Source of the DNA: Epichloe hybrida
Taxonomy: Eukaryota > Ascomycota > Sordariomycetes > Hypocreales > Clavicipitaceae
Direction of reading: 5' to 3'
Assembly (NCBI GenBank): GCA_019022495.1
Contig: JAFEKR010000100.1
Location: 1-59,732, forward strand
Length of the DNA: 59,732 nt
A program made the position numbers and the translations under genes. The notes beneath the pieces were generated by a model. The model was not told where the DNA came from, did no database searches, and saw nothing but the letters and a program-made list of their open reading frames with translations. Below are positions 46,213 through 58,903 of this stretch, piece after piece (the stretch's first letter is position 1; each line of letters opens with the position of its first letter).

Positions 46213-46414
46213 TATAAGGCCTTACTTATAATAATACCTATAATTACTAGTGCACCCCGCAGGCAGGCTATGTCCTAGGGCTAGGTCCATATAACACTAG
46301 CAAGCCGCTAGCTATAAGCCAGTGACTCACACGCATAACACACTTAGACCTAGCAAGCTTCAGTTAATATACCAGAGCCCCTATACCTCTTGCCTAGCTA
46401 CCATTGTTCTCACA
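46213..46414 (+). repeat. X2: 3' LTR (202 bp)
   Basis: Start mutated to TATAAGG, end CTCACA intact: RIP on the inner half only, the mirror of the 5' LTR. Confidence 0.92.
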
Positions 46415-47510
46415 CTAAGTAAATAAGGGTAATACTATAGGTAAAGATACACTATATACTAATAAAACTATGCTTATAATAAGACCCTTTACCCCTTATA
46501 GTGAAGCTATAGTAATACTAGAGTAAATTACTTAGCTAGAAAAACTCTAAAGATTATAAGAATAAGAATAAGAGCTTATTAACCTTATTAGAGGTAACTT
46601 AAGGGAAGTATAAGGGAAAAGCAAGTAAAAAGCTAGCCTCTCCTTAAGTAATAGTAGCTAAGAGGTTAGAGTTAAGAACATTACTAAGCTTTAATACCTT
46701 ATAAACCCCTAGAGGTATAAGATATAGATAAATAACCTAAACTATGCCTTTAATAGGGCAAAGAAGAAATACTAATATAATTACTAAAAGATTCTCTTTA
46801 CACTTAACTATATATACACTAACTATAGGGTAAGATAGGATAAATCCCTTAACGAATAATAGGCTAATAGCTAGGATAATCTTAAGGATAATTAGGATAA
46901 GTTCTAGACCTAGATACTTATATTACTTAGGGACTTTGCAAACTATAATGCCTAAATAGCTATATAGCTTAAGAACGCGAAGTAATATAAGGGCTAGAGT
47001 CCTATTAAATTTAGTATTTTCCTAGATTTACTAGAGATATACCTAGAAAGAGCCCTAGAAAAGTCCTATGCCCTTATATTCTTTATAAAGTTACTCCCTA
47101 AGCTATAGGACTCTATTAACCTATATACCTCTATTACTAGGAAAACATAAGAGAAAGTTATATAACTTACCTAGTGATTTTAGGAGGCTATACTAAAGAG
47201 TAAGTAAAAGCCTAAATATTTAGGAGATAAGGGATTATATAAGAATCCCTAATATTATAGAAATAACTTACCCTAAGGTTATAGGCTATATAGAGATTAA
47301 AGGAATAAAGACTAGGAAAAGGGCCTAGCTATATACCTAAATAATAGCGAAGTTAGGGATAAGAGATAATATTATAACTATAATAGCTTAGATTACCTTA
47401 TAAATAAATATAATAAGCTAAGGAAAGATCCCTAAGATAAATAGGGAAACTTCTTAAGGCAAAAGTAAAGGCCTTTACCTTTGCCTTAAATACTAAGGTA
47501 CTAATTAGGT
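46415..47510 (+). pseudogene. X1: gag remnant
   Basis: Parallels the X2 gag block by block, with a different set of transition mutations. Confidence 0.75.
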
Positions 47511-50500
47511 ATTGATTTTATATACTAGTTACTATTTATAGGCATAAAGACATTAAAATAGTAGCAAATCTAGATAGCTATACTAAGCTTAATATTATTA
47601 GCGTTAAATTTATAAGAAACTATAAGCTTAATTAGGCTAAGGCTATAGCACTTATTCTCTAGGTAGTAAGAGCCCTTATAGTCCTTTAATATAGTGTCTA
47701 TAAGGTACTTATTACTATTAAAGACTTAAGAGAGAAAGAAAAGAACCTTAAGCTACTATATATAGCTATAAATAAAGACCTAAGAGTAAGGGGAAGCCTT
47801 ATCTTAATTAAGATATATATACTTACTAAAGAATATATATATCTTTATTTATACTCTTAAGAGTAATAGTTTAAGAAGAAAAAAATAGCCTTTTTACTTA
47901 TAACTCCTTATAAGTTTATAAAGGTAATATGTAATAAGGCTATTATATATGCTATTATAGGAGTTATAGAAGATAAGTTTATTACCCTTAAAGATAATAA
48001 GGAGGTAAAAGTATATAAAACTATTAAAGATATCCCTAAGGAACTATATAAGTTTAAAGATATATTTATAGTAAATAAGGTAAGTAGTTTACTATTAAGA
48101 AAGAAAACTAATTATATAATTAACCTAATACCTAAGGCTACGCCCCTATATAGACTAATTTACTCTCTCTCCTAAAGTAAGTTAAAGGAGCTTTATAAAT
48201 ATATTAATAAAAACCTATAAAAAGGCTAGATAAGACTCTCTAAGAGCCTTATAGGTATACCTATCCTATTTATACTAAAGAAGGATAAAATACTTTAACT
48301 ATATATAAACTATTAGGGACTTAATAGAGTAATATAAAAGAATTACTACGCTCTCCCCTTAATTTTAGAGATCCTAGACTAGTACTAAGGAGCCTATTAC
48401 TTCTTAAAGATTAATATTAAGGATGCTTACTATTAAATTTATATTAAAGAGAGTAATAACTAAAAGACCGCGTTTTATACCTATTATAAACACTATAAAT
48501 ATCTTATAATACCCTTTAGGCTAACTAATATACTAGTTACTTTTTAAAGCTATATTTATAAAGCGCTTTATAGGCTAGTAAACACTATTTATATAGTGTA
48601 TTTAGATAATATCCTTATTTTCTTAAAAATATAAGAGAAGTATACTATATATATTAAGGAAGTTTTAGAATATATAAGGTTAGTAAAGCTATATATAAAA
48701 CCCTTAAATTATTTATTTTACTAGGAATTAGTGAAATTCCTAGGGTTTATCCTATTAGTTAATAGTATTTTAATAGATATATATAAAGTAAATATAATCT
48801 AAGACTAGAAAGAGCTTATAAGCTTTAAAGATATATAGTCTTTCCTAGGATTCTATAACTTTTACTAAAGGTTTATTTACTAATACTCTAGGATTATAGT
48901 ACCCTTATATATACTAATAAAAGGTAGTTAAAATAGTATTTAGACTAAGAAGTTTATATTTAGGGAAAGAGAATAGCTAGCGTTTAACTAGCTAAAGGAT
49001 GCCTTTTAATAGGCATCTCTTCTCTATTATTATAACCTAAGTTAGCTAGTGCGTATTAAGATAAATACTTTAGTCTTTATAATAGTAAGAATCTTATCTT
49101 AGTAAGATAATAAGGGCTAATAATATCCTATAGTATTTTAGTTAAGGAAGTTTATAAATACTAAATATAATTATAGTATAGTAAATTAGAAGCTACTTAC
49201 TATAGTAAAGTTATTTAAACACTAGTAACACTATATTAAAGGCATAGTAACCTTAGTAAAGGTCCTATTAGATTACTATAACTTATAGACTTTTATAAAA
49301 TAGTAGAAGCTAAATAGAAAATAGACTAAATAGTGTATATTTCTTTGCCCCTTTTACTTTATAATTAGGTATAGACCTAGGAAGAGTAACCTAGTAAATA
49401 CACTATTAAGATAGTCTAATTATAAAGGTAACCCTATAATAAATAGGTTACTTTTACTAAAGCTTTAAAAGAAAATAGTAGCTACTAAAGAACTAGTAAA
49501 AGAAAAGATACTAATATATAAGAGAAAATATAGTAAGATACCTTTAGGGGAGGAAAATACCCTAGTCTTAATATATTAAAGAAAACATAGTAAGATACCT
49601 TTAGGGAAGGAAAATACCCTAGTCTTAGTAAAGAGGCTTAGTAAGATACCTTTAGGGGAGGAAAATGCCCTAGTTACTATAGAGAGAGCTCTAGAGGCTA
49701 GAGTAGCTTAGTTAAGAGGCTAGTTAGCTACTATAAATCTAGTAAAAGATTAGCTAAATAAGGGTAATTTCTAGGAGAAGGTAGTATATATCTAAGATAT
49801 TAGCATAGTATAAGAGATATAGGAGACTATTAAGCTACTAAATCCTTACTAATCTAGGCTAAATAAACTATTAGCGTAATTACTATAGAAGGCATAGGAT
49901 TAAGATCTAGATTTATAAAGGTAAAATAGTAAGATTAATAATTCCCTAGTAAGAGGTAAGGGAAAAGCTAGTCTATAGTTACGTAGTATAAGGGGCCTTC
50001 TAATATACTAAGACTAAGTAGTTATTCCCTAGGAGCTTATCTTATAATAGAAGCTTTTATAGCTACACTATAATAATTTACTAGTAGGTTACTTTAGGAC
50101 TAAACACACTCTTAAGCTATTAAAGCGTTACTTCTAGTAGCTAGGTATAAGAGAGTTAGTATTTAACTATATTATAAGCTATAGGGTTTGCTAGCAAGTG
50201 GTAGCTAGAAGGCATTACCTATATAAAAGCCTTAAATCCTTACTAATACTATAGTAACTATAAGTAAAAATCTTAATTGATTTTATTATAGGATTACTAG
50301 TTACCTAAGTAAGTAAATAAGAGACTAATGTAATCCTAGTAATTATAGACTAATTTACTAAGTACTTTATTTTCTTACCTATAACTATAATAATTAATAT
50401 AGCTAAACTAGTAAAGCTTTTCTATAAGGAGATTAAACTATAGTTTAGGGCACTAGAGGGCATTATATCTAATAGGGGATTAGTCTTTATAAGCTAATTT

Positions 50501-51190
50501 TAGTTAGACTTATACTACCTATTATATATAAAGTAAAGGCTTTCTATAGTGTTTTACCCCTAAACTAATAGGTAAATAAAGAGAATAAACTAAGTGCTTA
50601 AGTATTACCTCTAATGCTTTATAGCTAATAACTAATAAATATAGCCTAAGCTACTCCTAATAGCCTAATTTACCTATAATAATATAGTAAATAAGACTAT
50701 AGGCTACTCTCCTAATTACTCCCTTATAGGCTATTTACCTAAGTTTTACCTAGCTCTTAGGGATAAGACTAAAGAAAGGGAGGTACTAAAAGCCTATATA
50801 TATATTATAAAGCTATATAAAGTTAAAGAGTAATTAAAGTAAAACTAAGTAAAAGCTACTAAGACCTAAGTAAAGTACTATAACTAGTATTACTAGCTAC
50901 TAATGCTAAAAAGAGGTAACCTAGTACTATTATTAGTAAAGAATATTAGGCTTAAGGATATAAAATAAAAGCTAACCCCTAGATTTATTAGACTATTTTA
51001 GGTACTTAATACTATAGGAAAATAAGCATATAGACTTATATTACCTAAAAAATACAGTTAGCTATATAACATATTTTATATTAGCCTATTAGAGCTATAG
51101 AATTACTATAAAAACGCTAGAGATAAGGAAATGCTAATACTAGACTTAGAGAATAAAGATAATAAGTATAAAGTTAAGGAGGTTAAGGAC
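47511..51190 (+). pseudogene. X1: pol remnant, interrupted in the chromodomain by D
   Basis: Same order as X2 pol. The reading of the chromodomain linker is cut after VKEVKD by element D and resumes at 53058. Several Trp/Gln/Arg codons are stops. Confidence 0.85.
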
Positions 51191-53057
51191 TAGAGTATTG
51201 TTTGTAGTGTAGTTAGTGTAGTTTTTAGGAAAAATTTGTATTTGTAGTGTAGTTTTTTTTTTCTTGTAGTTAGTGTAGTGTATTTTTTTTTTTTTATAGT
51301 GTAGTGTAGTGTAGTTTTTTTTTGCTTGTAGTGTAGTGTAGTTAGTGTAGTTACTAACTACACTAACTACAAAAACTACAAATGTAGTGTTAGTAAAAAA
51401 AAAGTAGGCTTTTTTATTATATAAGGTTATTATAAGGATTAAAAGAAGGCTAGTTATATAGAAGCTTTTATTATTACCTATTTTACCTAATTAGTTATAT
51501 AATTTATAAAATTTACCTTTTTTTAAGGATTTTACTATAACTAGGGTAATTTATAATATTATAACTTTTTAATAATACTATTATACCTAATACTTTATTT
51601 TACTAATATAAGTTAAAGAAAAACCTTCTTATTATTTTATTTACTATTACTATTAATTATTTTATATTTTAAAATATTATTATTATTATTTTAAATAAAA
51701 AATACCCTAAACTAATAGAATAAAATTAATTAAGAAATCTAGATAAATTACTAGAAGTTAATAAAATATATACTTAGTACTTAAATCTTATTCTTAATAT
51801 AATAAGAACTTAAAAAAAGCTTAAACTATTTATTTAAGATTTAAACTAATTAAATATTACTTTTAGCTTTATAATTCTAAAGCCTTAAGAAGTTATATAT
51901 AGTAACTTTATATATCTTATTACTATAATATATAAATAAAGAATATAATAACTAATATTTATAATCTATTAATAGAGAATTAATAGTATTATTTTAATTA
52001 CCCTATATAGCTTAATTAAGCTATAAAAAATAAGTTTAACTTATTTTTTAAAATAAAACTAAGACTTACTTTTATATAATATACTATACTTATTATAAGA
52101 GCTTTAATAACTTTAATAACCTTAATTACTATTATTACTTAATTACTATTATTACTTAATTACTATTATTACTTAATTACTATTATTACTTAATTACTAT
52201 TATTACTATTATTTTACTTTTATTATTATTTTAAAAAAATATAAAAGAGAAAACATTTTTATAATATTAATATTTTTAAAAACCTTAAAATACTAAGTTA
52301 TTAAAAACTATAGCTTTTACTATAGTAATTTACTTATAATTACTAGTATTTATATTTAAGTTATTTATTTATTATTTATTATTTATTAAACTTTAACACT
52401 AATAATATTATAAGTAATCTTAGTAATCTTAGTAATACTAGTAATATTAGTAATATTAGTATTATAAGCTATTATAAGCTATTATAAGCTATAATAAGAT
52501 ATAATAAGCTATTATAAGCTATAATAAGATATAATAAGCTACTTATATTAAGTTTACTAGTAGTTCTTTTTATAGTTTTTTTAAAATAAGTAATAATAAT
52601 AATTTATAGAAATATAAAATAATTTATAGAAATACTAAATAATATAATAAGAAGGTTTTTCTTTAAGTTATATTAGGGAAATAAAGTATTAAGTTAAATA
52701 GTATTATTAAAAAAGTATAATATTATATATAACCTTACTTAGTTATAGTAAAATTACTAAAATAATATAATATTATAAATTCTATAACTAATTAAATAAA
52801 ATAGGTAATAATAAAAGCTTTTATATAACTAGCATTCTTTTAATCCTTATAATACTAATAACTAATAAAAAGTCTAATACTACATTTGTAGTGTTTGTAG
52901 TTAGTGTAGTTTAGGAAAAAAAATTTGTAGTGTAATGTATTGTAGTTTTTTTTTCCTTGTAGTTAGTGTAGTTTGTAGTGTAGTGTAGTTTGTAGTGTAG
53001 TTACTACACTACACTACAAATACTACACTACACTACACGTTTTAGTGCAATACTCTG
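51191..53057. mobile_element. Element D: 1.87-kb non-autonomous hAT-like element with long TIRs
   Basis: Ends TAGAGTATTG and CAATACTCTG (first base C-to-T), flanked by TSD TTAAGGAC (51183-51190 and 53058-53065). The homologous X2 site at 44758-44765 has one copy, giving an empty site. About 450 bp at each end form an imperfect inverted repeat, with outer TGTAG-pentamer arrays. The middle shares the TTA microsatellite, the AT-rich TTTTAAAAA segment and the 10-bp minisatellite with B and C. No transposase. Confidence 0.92.
52465..52545. repeat. D: 10-bp minisatellite, short array
   Basis: About eight units of the TATAAGCTAT/AATAAGATAT type at the same relative position as the arrays in B, C, E and F. 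Confidence 0.85.
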
Positions 53058-54611
53058 TTAAGGACTATAGAAAGACCTAAGAAAGTAATAAATACCTAGT
53101 GAAATAAAAGGGTTAGCTAAGTAAATATAACTAATAGGTTCTAGTAGAAGATATAGAAGGCGCTTAACGCGTAATTTAGGCATTTTACTAAAATAAGTCT
53201 AGTAAGAAAAGTGGTAACATAAGACTTAAGCACTAACAAAGAAACACAAATATGCTACAGAAAAGACCTAACCTTACTAGTTACTAAGGTCTAGTAATAA
53301 AGATAGTAACATAGGATTAAGGCACTAACAAAGGAACATAAACACGCCGCGGAAAAGGCCTAACCTTGCTAGTCACTATAAAAACTATTACCTAAAGGCC
53401 TAGGTTATGCTACTAAAGAACAAAGGAAAACACACCTAGAGCGTAGGTAAAATAATAGGAAAACTCTCTATTATAGCCCCTATATAGGAGACTATATTCT
53501 AGCTATTAAAGCTATACTTTGCCTAGTTCTTATTGCCCTAAATTACCTTCTCTATAGCGTAGTAAAAGCAGTAAACTACTATAACCTAGGCTATGTACCT
53601 AGGGTTAGAGGGCTAGAGCTAAAGGACTATTCTTACCTCCTAGATAAATATAGTATTCTTAGGGTTCTCCTATAGAAAAGTTAGTAAAGAATAAGCAAAA
53701 GAGTAAGAGAAAGCTATATATAAACTAGAAAAGGAGGAAAGGGAGCTATAGTTACTAAGGAAACTTATAGCTACTACTATAAAACTAGATAGTTCTAGTA
53801 TAAGATAGAGGTAGCTTATATAGAAAGGTTAGCAAGAAATAGGTAGAAAATAAGTAACTTAACGCACTTAATATGCCTTTATAGCACTAGTTAGCCTAAA
53901 GGCAATATAGTGTGCGGTATTAGTATAGTTAAAACCTATTACTAAATTTAAGATATATATAGTAAAGCTATAGTAAGTTATATCTAAAAACATAGGGATA
54001 CCCTCCTTATTCTTAGTAGTAATAGTAGTGTTTATAAGGGCCTAAACCTATTTATAAATAACTAAAAAGTCCTAGAAATCACTAGCTAAAGTTAGCATAG
54101 CCTAGTATAGAAAAGTTAGTAATTTATAGCTATAGGATAATAAAATACTAAGTAACTTACTGTCTTATATATATTGCTATGTTTATTACACTAAATATAA
54201 TGTTTAAATTATTTTCCTCTAGCTACTACGCTAACTAAAGAATAGGGAAAACTATATATAATTACTAGTAAAAGGATCTTAATTAGTAAGTGCTTCTTAA
54301 AGTCTAAGTACCTAGTCTAAAGATAGTGTATATATAAGTAAATATAGAAGTAAATTATATCTAGCTTTATAGTAAAAGGATGTAAATTAAGAGTTAAAGA
54401 GTTAAGGTAAATAAAGTGTAATTAAGGTTAATTAAGAATAACTATATTTACTAGAGGAAAAAGTTTATAATATAATAGGGAGTTATAGATAAATTTATAT
54501 ATAAGCATTACTATTATTTATTATTATTTTAATTTAGCTAACACTTAGCAAATAGCTGCGGGATACCTAGTAAAAGCTATTTAGGAGCCTAGCTATAAGT
54601 AAGGGGGTAAT
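53058..54611 (+). pseudogene. X1: chromodomain end and 3' region
   Basis: Resumes TTAAGGACTATAGAAAGACC and completes the chromodomain by about 53215. It then diverges from X2: an imperfect tandem duplication of about 110 bp at 53216-53390 (units containing CACTAACAAAG..AACA) is present only here. A G-rich polypurine-like stretch precedes the 3' LTR. Confidence 0.6.
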
Positions 54612-54809
54612 TATAAGGCCTTACTTATAATAATAGGTGCACTTACGCACCCCATAGGCTAGCAAGGCCCTAGGGCTAGGTCTACGTGACACTAGCAAGT
54701 TGCTAGCTATAAGGCAGTGACTCGCACACATAACACATTTAGACCTAGCAAGCTTTAGTCAATATACCAGAGCCCCTATACCTCTTGCCTAGCTACCATT
54801 GTTCTCACA
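54612..54809 (+). repeat. X1: 3' LTR (198 bp)
   Basis: Starts TATAAGGCCTTACTTATAAT (mutated) and ends TTCTCACA (intact), followed by the CTAGG TSD. Confidence 0.92.
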
Positions 54810-56020
54810 CTAGGACAGGATATTATAAGATATTACTAGGTTTATTTATAACTATTACTACTATAGTAGTTATAAGAGCTATTAATAGCGCTAGGGCTTA
54901 CTAAAGCCTTTACCTATCCCTAACTAGTTTTAGTTATAAATCTTTATTAACTTTATAATAAACTTACTAGCACTATTCCTAGAAAAGCTATAATACCTAA
55001 TAGTTATTATAGATTAACTCTCTAAATTTATTTAGCTTAAGGCTATAACTTCTATAGGAGCTAAGAAATATATAGAGAGGTTTAAAATAGTTTAGTAGTA
55101 GTTTAAGGGGTTTCCTTAATTAATTATTATAGATTATAGTTTAGATTAGTTAGGAAAGTTTTAGATAATATTATGCTCCCTAGTTAGGATTAATTAGTTA
55201 CTTTCTATATTATATTACTTATAAACTAATAGTAGTATAAAGTAAGTAAACTAAGAGGTATAGGTAATACTATATATTATAGTCTTCTTCTTATAGTTTA
55301 ACTAGCTAGAATATCTAGCTACTTACTAGCTTATAATTAATAATAGGCTATCTTTTATAATAGGAGTTAGCTTAAATAAGCTACTATATAGCTATAACCT
55401 AGAGCTAGTCTAGGTATTACTAGATATATTTGCTTTTATAATAACACTAAAGAGGTAAGTAATGTAATTTCTTAAGCACCTCTAGGAGAGTACTTATCTA
55501 GTATAAGCTATAATAGCCTATATATAATAAAGGTAGTAAGACACTATATTCGCTTTATATTAGCTAGTAAAATAGTTTTAGGTTAAAGATAAGGTATAGC
55601 TTTTACTTAAAAATATTAAAACTAACTACCTCTTATAGAAACTTAATTAAGTAGTAGTAAAGTATATAGTTATAAAAGTCCTAATATTACTTATAGTATA
55701 GCTTAATATCCTAAGAGGTATTTACTTAGTATTTTACGTAAACCTTATTAAACACACTATAAAGGACCCTTTTCTTAGTTAGAAGCTCTAGGACTCCTAT
55801 CTAGACTAGAATAAGTCCTTATAAAAGGTAATAATAAACTTATTAAGGAATATTAAGTTAAGCAAATCCTAGTGGCTTAGAATGCCCTAGGCTAGGGTAA
55901 AAGATATAATATACTTATTAAGTAAGTAAGTTATATATAGCCTATATAGGAACTATTAGAGAATATAGTATAAATATAGGCCCTTAATAAGTTTAAGGTA
56001 AAATAGAGAAATATATAATA
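54810..56020 (+). pseudogene. Y: integrase and chromodomain remnant
   Basis: Resumes after X1. Integrase-core-like sequence (Ile/Asp blocks, about 54900-55300) is followed by FYVNLIKHTIKDPFL and then GKRYNILIK.VSYI.PI.ELLENIV.I.ALNKFKVK (about 55850-56000), a typical fungal chromovirus chromodomain tail. Confidence 0.8.
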
Positions 56021-57681
56021 TAATAATAAACTAAATTAATTTTAAAAGACTTATATATCTATAAAGACTTCTATAAGCACCTAAGGCACTAAATTACTAT
56101 GTTTTATTACTACTACTTAATAAGGATAATTATCTATTAAGTTATTACCTAAATCACTAGGAGAAGATAAATAAGGGCATACTACCTTTATTTAAAGTTA
56201 TACTATAGCTACTATAGCTATAGTATTATTATTACTAGGTAATAGTTATAGTATAATAAGTTATTTACCTTATTTACCTTAGGTATAACCTAGGACCTAG
56301 ATAGTATAAATAGGGTTAGTATAAGGAGTATATATAGGAGGGGGTATAATAGAAAACCTAGTAAGTAAGTAGTAAGTAAGAGAAAAATAACTAAGGGAAG
56401 AAAAAGTATTATTTCTAGCTAGGGGATAGCTAGCTTCTAAGGCTCTAGGAATATAATTATAAGTTAGACTTATTATAAAGAGGAGGTATAATAGTTACTA
56501 GTAGTAATAAGAAGGAGAGTTATTACTTAACCTAGTAATTTAAATATATTACTAGATTTTATCCTAGTAATAAGGCATTAAAGCTTAAAGAAGTGTAATA
56601 AACTACTTATATATCTCTTTATATATTATAATTAGTTTGCTAATAACTTATTAGTTTTATTAGAATAAAATACTTATAGCTTACTATATAGAATAAGCTA
56701 TACTATAGCTAGCTAAAGGGCTAGCGCTAATAAAAGGGGTAACTTTAAGACTAGTTATATTTATTATAGTAGTATTAGTAGTAAGGGATACCCTAAGGGC
56801 TAACTAAATAAAAGCTAGATTAAACTAAGCCTAGGTAAGGAGGGAGTTTTACTAACTAATAAGGTAATAATACCTTTAGGATAGTATAGGTATTTTCTTT
56901 TTTATACCTAAAGTTTTAGGGACTCTAGGTTTAATAATATATATACCTATAGTAATCTTTACCTTAATATCTTTTAGTGTGTAATAAAAATAAAGGTTAG
57001 TAAATAAAAGCCTAGTATATTATATATAGGAAAGGTATTACTTCTAATATAAAGAGTATAATTCTCTAGATTTAGGTAAATAATATTCTAGAACACTAGT
57101 AGTAAGGGCTTATTTTATATATAGCCTATAAGGGTGCTAGACTAATTAGGAAGTAATATATTAATTATTATTTAAGTTACTCTCTATAAGAAACTTACTA
57201 ATAAAATAGGCTAAAGGTATAGTAAGAGTAACTAGAGGCAAAGAAAGGTTAGATAAATTATAAGGCATATTCTAATAGGAGAATAATTATTTAAGAAAGA
57301 GATTCTAATAGAATAAAAGGAAAGGTATAATAAAATTATAATAGTAAAGGGATAGTATTATATAAGGGAAGGTAAAATATAAAAAGAAACTAAGTAAAAT
57401 ATTTATATATGGTTTTAAACCTATATTAGGTAATTAATAAACTAGTAAGGGCAGGGCTAGAGACTATAATAAATAATAGGTTAGTAAGGTAAACATATTA
57501 CACACACTGTAAAACTAAGGCATAGAAGTAAGGCAGTTACTATTACTATATAATAGCTAGTAAGGCAAATATATTACGCACCTAATAATAATAAGTAAGG
57601 AATAGAATTAATTACCTATAGGATAATTTATAGGACTATTATAAAAAGAGAACTTATTAAATATACCTAAGTAAGGGTATA
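56021..57681 (+). other. Y: 3' region, nothing recognised
   Basis: AT-rich and stop-rich; no domain or internal element end was found. It could be 3' UTR of Y or an old insert whose ends have decayed. Confidence 0.4.
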
Positions 57682-57898
57682 TATAAGGGCTTAGGCTTTA
57701 CCTAAGCATTATTTATATAGTAGTTAGAGAGAGGAGTAGTAAAAGTAGTTAGGGTAAGGAAAGGAGGCTTATATAAGTAGCCTAAGGGGTATAAGGAGTA
57801 CCACTAGGAATAGCCTCTTACCCTTTCTCCTTTCTCCTTAAGTCTCTTAATACTATATTAACGCCCTATCGCAGTCACCTAGGGGCCAGTCTATAACA
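57682..57898 (+). repeat. Y: 3' LTR (217 bp)
   Basis: Starts TATAAGGGCTTAGGC (G-to-A at base 2), ends CTATAACA, followed by the TAATC TSD. Aligns without gaps to the 5' LTR. Confidence 0.9.
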
Positions 57899-58481
57899 TA
57901 ATCTTAGTAATACTAGTAATCTTAGTAATACTAGTAATATTAGTAATATTAGTATTATAAGCTATTATAAGCTATTATAAGCTATAATAAGATATAATAA
58001 GCTACTTATATTAAGTTTACTAGTAGTTTTTTTTATAGTTTTTTTAAAATAAGTAATAATAATAATTTATAGAAATACAAAATAATTTATAGAAATAGTA
58101 AATAATATAATAAGAAGGTTTTTCTTTAAGTTATATTAGGGAAATAAAGTATTAAGTTAAATAGTCTTATTAAAAAAGTATAATATTATATATAACCTTA
58201 CTTAGTTATAGTAAAATTACTAAAATAAAATAATATTATAAATTCTATAACTAATTAAATAAAATAGGTAATAATAAAAGCTTTTATATAACTAGTATTC
58301 TTTTAAGCCTTATAATACTAATAACTAATAAAAAGTCTAATACTATCTTTATAGTGTTTGTAGTTAGTGTAGTTTAGGAAAAAAAAATTTATAGTGTAAT
58401 GTATTATAGTTTTTTTTTTTATAGTTAGTATAGTGTAGTTTTTTTTCCTTATAGTTAGTGTAGTTTATAGTGTAGTGTAGT
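57899..58481. mobile_element. Element F, right part
   Basis: Continues F after Y: TAATCTTAGTAATACTAG, a short 10-bp minisatellite (57949-58008), then the right arm with TGTAG/ATAGT pentamers. It stops at about 58481 without the terminal CTCTG, so this end is truncated or joined to G by recombination. Confidence 0.8.
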
Positions 58482-58646
58482 TAAATTATAAGTGAAAATA
58501 TATGCTTTTAAAGTAAACTAATAGCTAGGTTAATTTTTAGGGGCTTTTTTGTATAATCCTAGAAGTCTACTAGCTTTAACTTAGCTAGAAGACTTAGAAT
58601 TATTATCTAAGATATAAGATAAAGAGTCTAGGTTAAATTCCGACAT
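58482..58646 (-). pseudogene. Element G: N-terminal fragment of a hAT transposase
   Basis: Minus-strand ATG at 58646 gives SEFNLDSLSYILDNNSKSS and, after a stop, PSY.FTLKAYIFTYNL. This aligns with the N-terminus of the B transposase (ASYKFSLKSYIFTYNLF). It is a related but different hAT; the rest was lost at the F junction. Confidence 0.65.
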
Positions 58647-58903
58647 TTTTTTGATTTTCCTGATTTTCCTGAATTTTTTCCGATTTTTTTCTGATTTTTC
58701 TGATTTTCTGATTTTTTCTGATTTTTGTTTTTTTTAGGGGTTTTATAACTTATTTAAAGAGTAAAAAGATTATAAAAAGAAAGGTAAACATAAGTAATAG
58801 TAATATAGCTAGCTTAACTATGTAAAGGTTTTTCTAGATATTTTTTTTTAATTTACTTAGGTAAAAAGAAAAGAGAAAAGAAAGAAAGAAAAAAGAAAGC
58901 AAG
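58647..58903 (-). other. Element G: 5' flank with GATTTTTCT repeats
   Basis: Upstream of the G start codon is a T-rich run of TGATTTTTC-type units (58651-58730), comparable to the A/C-rich leader before the B transposase. Ends at the W LTR. Confidence 0.5.

Larger units (their letters stand above)
39677..46414 (+). mobile_element. Element X2: Ty3/gypsy chromovirus nested in X1's leader
   Basis: 5' LTR 39677-39878 and 3' LTR 46213-46414, both 202 bp, with TSD CTAAG (39672-39676 and 46415-46419). It inserted into the leader of X1, a close relative, so LTR-leader-LTR-leader appears in tandem at 39363-39990. Size 6738 bp. Confidence 0.92.
39363..54809 (+). mobile_element. Element X1: Ty3/gypsy chromovirus with nested X2 and D
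   Basis: 5' LTR 39363-39560 and 3' LTR 54612-54809, both 198 bp, flanked by TSD CTAGG (39358-39362, 54810-54814) in Y. Removing X2 and D with their TSDs leaves 6829 bp. The order gag, protease/RT, RNase H, integrase, chromodomain can be followed through the stops and is parallel to X2. Confidence 0.92.
24470..57898 (+). mobile_element. Element Y: Ty3/gypsy chromovirus carrying all inner insertions
   Basis: Bounded by two 217-bp LTRs and a 5-bp TSD, TAATC (24465-24469 and 57899-57903), within element F. Subtracting inserts B, C and X1 with their TSDs leaves about 7.07 kb. Reading order on the plus strand is gag, RT, RNase H, integrase, chromodomain. Heavily RIP-mutated. Confidence 0.9.
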
